Assembly: GCA_013696185.1 (NCBI GenBank)
Contig: JACCZA010000097.1
Coordinates: 1 to 8,973 of the forward strand
DNA: 8,973 nt
Direction: 5' to 3'
Origin: Actinomycetota bacterium
Lineage (GTDB): Bacteria > Actinomycetota > Thermoleophilia > Gaiellales > Gaiellaceae
Numbering within the stretch: position 1 is the first letter of the stretch; every line of letters begins with the position of its first letter. The notes beneath the pieces are model-generated. The model had not been told where the DNA came from. It searched no databases and was given only the letters and a program-made list of their open reading frames with translations. Positions 7,810-8,973 of the stretch are shown here, in pieces. Both the position numbers and the translations under genes were made by a program.

Positions 7810-8357
7810 CAGGCGCCCGGCTCGATCGGCTCGTCCACGAGCACCGTGTAGCGCTGCACCTTCGGCTTGGCCGCGTCCTCCTCGTCCAGGTAGCGGATCG
7901 AGCGCTCGCCGAGCAGGCGGCGCGGGAGGATCAGCACGCGCACGAAGGCGGTCTCCTCCGTCTCGGACGCGGCGGCGAAGACCGGCTCGGGGCCGGACTC
8001 GAACCACGCGCCGAAGGGTCCGATCTCGGTCGAGCGCCCCTCGCTCTCGATCCGGATCGCCCCGCGCAAGAGGCAGCGGATGCCCGGCCCTTCGTGGGTG
8101 TGCCGGTAGGCCACGCCGCCCGGCGGGAAGTCGACCCGGTCGCAGCGCATCAGGTACTCCTCCCCCGCGTCGAGGTCGACCTCCGCGCTCAGCTTGACCC
8201 CCTCCTTGCGGTCGTCGCGGGCGAGCTCCCACACGAGCGCGTGGCCGGACGCCGCGCCGCCGCCGAAGCGAGCCTCGTTGCGCGCGACGTCGTACACGAT
8301 CCGGTTGCCCGGCGGCACCCGCACCCCGTCTCGGTACTCGCACAGCAGGAGATTCAA
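7809..8357 (-). CDS. Small cupin-like protein
   Basis: About 182 residues. The central segment resembles a cupin barrel: FPPGGVAYRHTHEGPGIRC (78-95) gives the His-x-His of motif 1 (His86, His88), followed by LRGAIRIESEG, then GPFGAWFESGPEPVFAAAS (113-131) at the place of motif 2. The usual Glu of motif 1 is Gly and no His is seen in motif 2, so a metal site, if any, has only two of the standard ligands. The C-terminus (about 145-182) is charged and without known motif. The start is uncertain: a TTG at 8357 makes a TTGA overlap with the SDR stop, in line with the other junctions here, and gives MNLLLCEYRDG; a GTG at 8324 is an alternative. A role as enzyme, isomerase or sensor cannot be told apart. 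Confidence 0.72.
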   Translation of the reverse strand: MNLLLCEYRDGVRVPPGNRIVYDVARNEARFGGGAASGHALVWELARDDRKEGVKLSAEVDLDAGEEYLMRCDRVDFPPGGVAYRHTHEGPGIRCLLRGAIRIESEGRSTEIGPFGAWFESGPEPVFAAASETEETAFVRVLILPRRLLGERSIRYLDEEDAAKPKVQRYTVLVDEPIEPGA

Positions 8358-8971
8358 TGGAAGGTCTGGCCCCCGTCGATCACGATCGTCTGCCCGGTGA
8401 CGAAGCTCGAGCCGGGGCCCGCCAGGAAGACGACGGCGCCCACCACGTCCGCCGGCTCCTGGTCGCGCTGGATAGTCCGCGCCGAGACCGACACGTCCCG
8501 CAGGCGCTCGATCACCTCGGGGTTCTGCCTCACGCCCTCGCTCAGCGTGAAGCCGGGCGCGACACAGTTGACGAGCACGCCGTCGGCGCCGAGCTCCTTC
8601 GCCAGCGCGCGCGTGAAGGCGACGATCGCCCCCTTGCTCGTGACGTAGTGCAGCAGGAGCGGCACTCCGCGAAACGGCGTTCCCGACGAGATGTTGACGA
8701 TCCGGCCGCCGCCTCGCTCCCGCAGCCGCGGCACGACCGCGCGGCAGGTCAGGAACATGCTCGCGACGTTCACGTCCATCACGCGACGCCACTCCTCGAG
8801 CGGGATCTCGGTGAAGGGACGCATCGCCAGGGAGGCGTACAGGCCGGCGTTGTTGACGAGCACGTCGATGCCGCCGCAGCGCTCGACCGCCTCCTCGGCC
8901 ATGCGCACCGTGTCCTCCTCGGAGGCGACGTCGACAGTGAGCCCGACGCCCTCGGGAAGCTCAGCGGCAGC
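8354..8971 (-). CDS. Short-chain dehydrogenase/reductase (5' truncated by the window edge)
   Basis: The last 205 residues of a classical SDR of usual length about 250; the glycine-rich nucleotide-binding loop lies beyond the right edge. Visible motifs in order are TVDVASEED (adenine-ring Asp region), DVLVNNAG, DVNVASMFL (active-site Asn), RIVNISSG (catalytic Ser), YVTSKGA (catalytic Tyr and Lys, 13 and 17 residues after the Ser), CVAPGFT and the C-terminal GQTIVIDGGQTF typical of FabG-like SDRs. The catalytic set is therefore complete. The reaction is NAD(P)-dependent oxidation of an alcohol or reduction of a ketone; cofactor preference cannot be judged without the N-terminus. An internal GTG at 8908 is not the start, because coding sequence continues through it. 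The stop overlaps the likely TTG start of the cupin-like gene. Confidence 0.93.
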   Translation of the reverse strand, partial: AAAELPEGVGLTVDVASEEDTVRMAEEAVERCGGIDVLVNNAGLYASLAMRPFTEIPLEEWRRVMDVNVASMFLTCRAVVPRLRERGGGRIVNISSGTPFRGVPLLLHYVTSKGAIVAFTRALAKELGADGVLVNCVAPGFTLSEGVRQNPEVIERLRDVSVSARTIQRDQEPADVVGAVVFLAGPGSSFVTGQTIVIDGGQTFH

Positions 8972-8973
8972 CT

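Noticed and set aside
7192..8343. 383-residue fusion of an unknown domain to the GST-like protein
   Set aside because: The extra N-terminal part is an out-of-frame, Arg-rich reading of the cupin-like gene; the ATG at 7809 fits the GST fold start.

Overview
This window looks like chromosomal DNA from a high-GC actinobacterium. The signs are G/C at most third codon positions, frequent GTG starts, genes packed with 1-4 bp overlaps, and actinobacterial-looking protein families. I lean towards the Thermoleophilia (Gaiellales or Solirubrobacterales), but that is an impression; no rRNA or marker gene is present to settle it. I found no tRNA, rRNA, CRISPR array, insertion sequence or phage gene.

Layout. 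Position 2-616 on the plus strand is the 3' end of a membrane-anchored protein with a Glu-Pro repeat tail. It converges on everything else, which is a minus-strand block that runs right to left from beyond 8973 down to 595. The block falls into two groups. The first (8973 to 5133) is an SDR oxidoreductase (cut by the window edge), a small cupin-like protein, a glutathione-S-transferase-like protein, a thiamine-diphosphate enzyme of the acetolactate-synthase superfamily, and a RidA-like protein. Each of these five genes overlaps the next by 1-4 bases. The second (4966 to 595) is an S9 prolyl-oligopeptidase-type peptidase, an EamA drug/metabolite transporter, a MaoC-type hydratase and an amidase-signature hydrolase, with gaps of 15 and 11 bp and then a 4-bp overlap.

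The two groups are separated by the only real intergenic space, 4967-5132. It is almost filled by two diverged copies of a 66-bp unit, each beginning with the near-perfect palindrome GGGGTCAGACCCC.

How the genes may work together (inference). The first group reads as a translationally coupled catabolic module: an NAD(P)-dependent redox step, a TPP-dependent decarboxylation or carboligation of a 2-oxo acid, and accessory cupin, GST and Rid-type proteins. The substrate cannot be read from sequence. Several members lack the residues that define the textbook activity of their family: RidA lacks its Arg, the cupin lacks some metal ligands, and the TPP enzyme lacks the acetolactate-synthase Trp motif. 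The module therefore probably does something other than its default annotations. The second group combines a peptidase, an amidase, an exporter/importer and an acyl-CoA hydratase, and could process amide- or peptide-containing compounds.

No dramatic new system such as a defence island, retron or CRISPR is visible. The items most worth a second look are the duplicated palindromic intergenic unit and the five-gene overlapping module.
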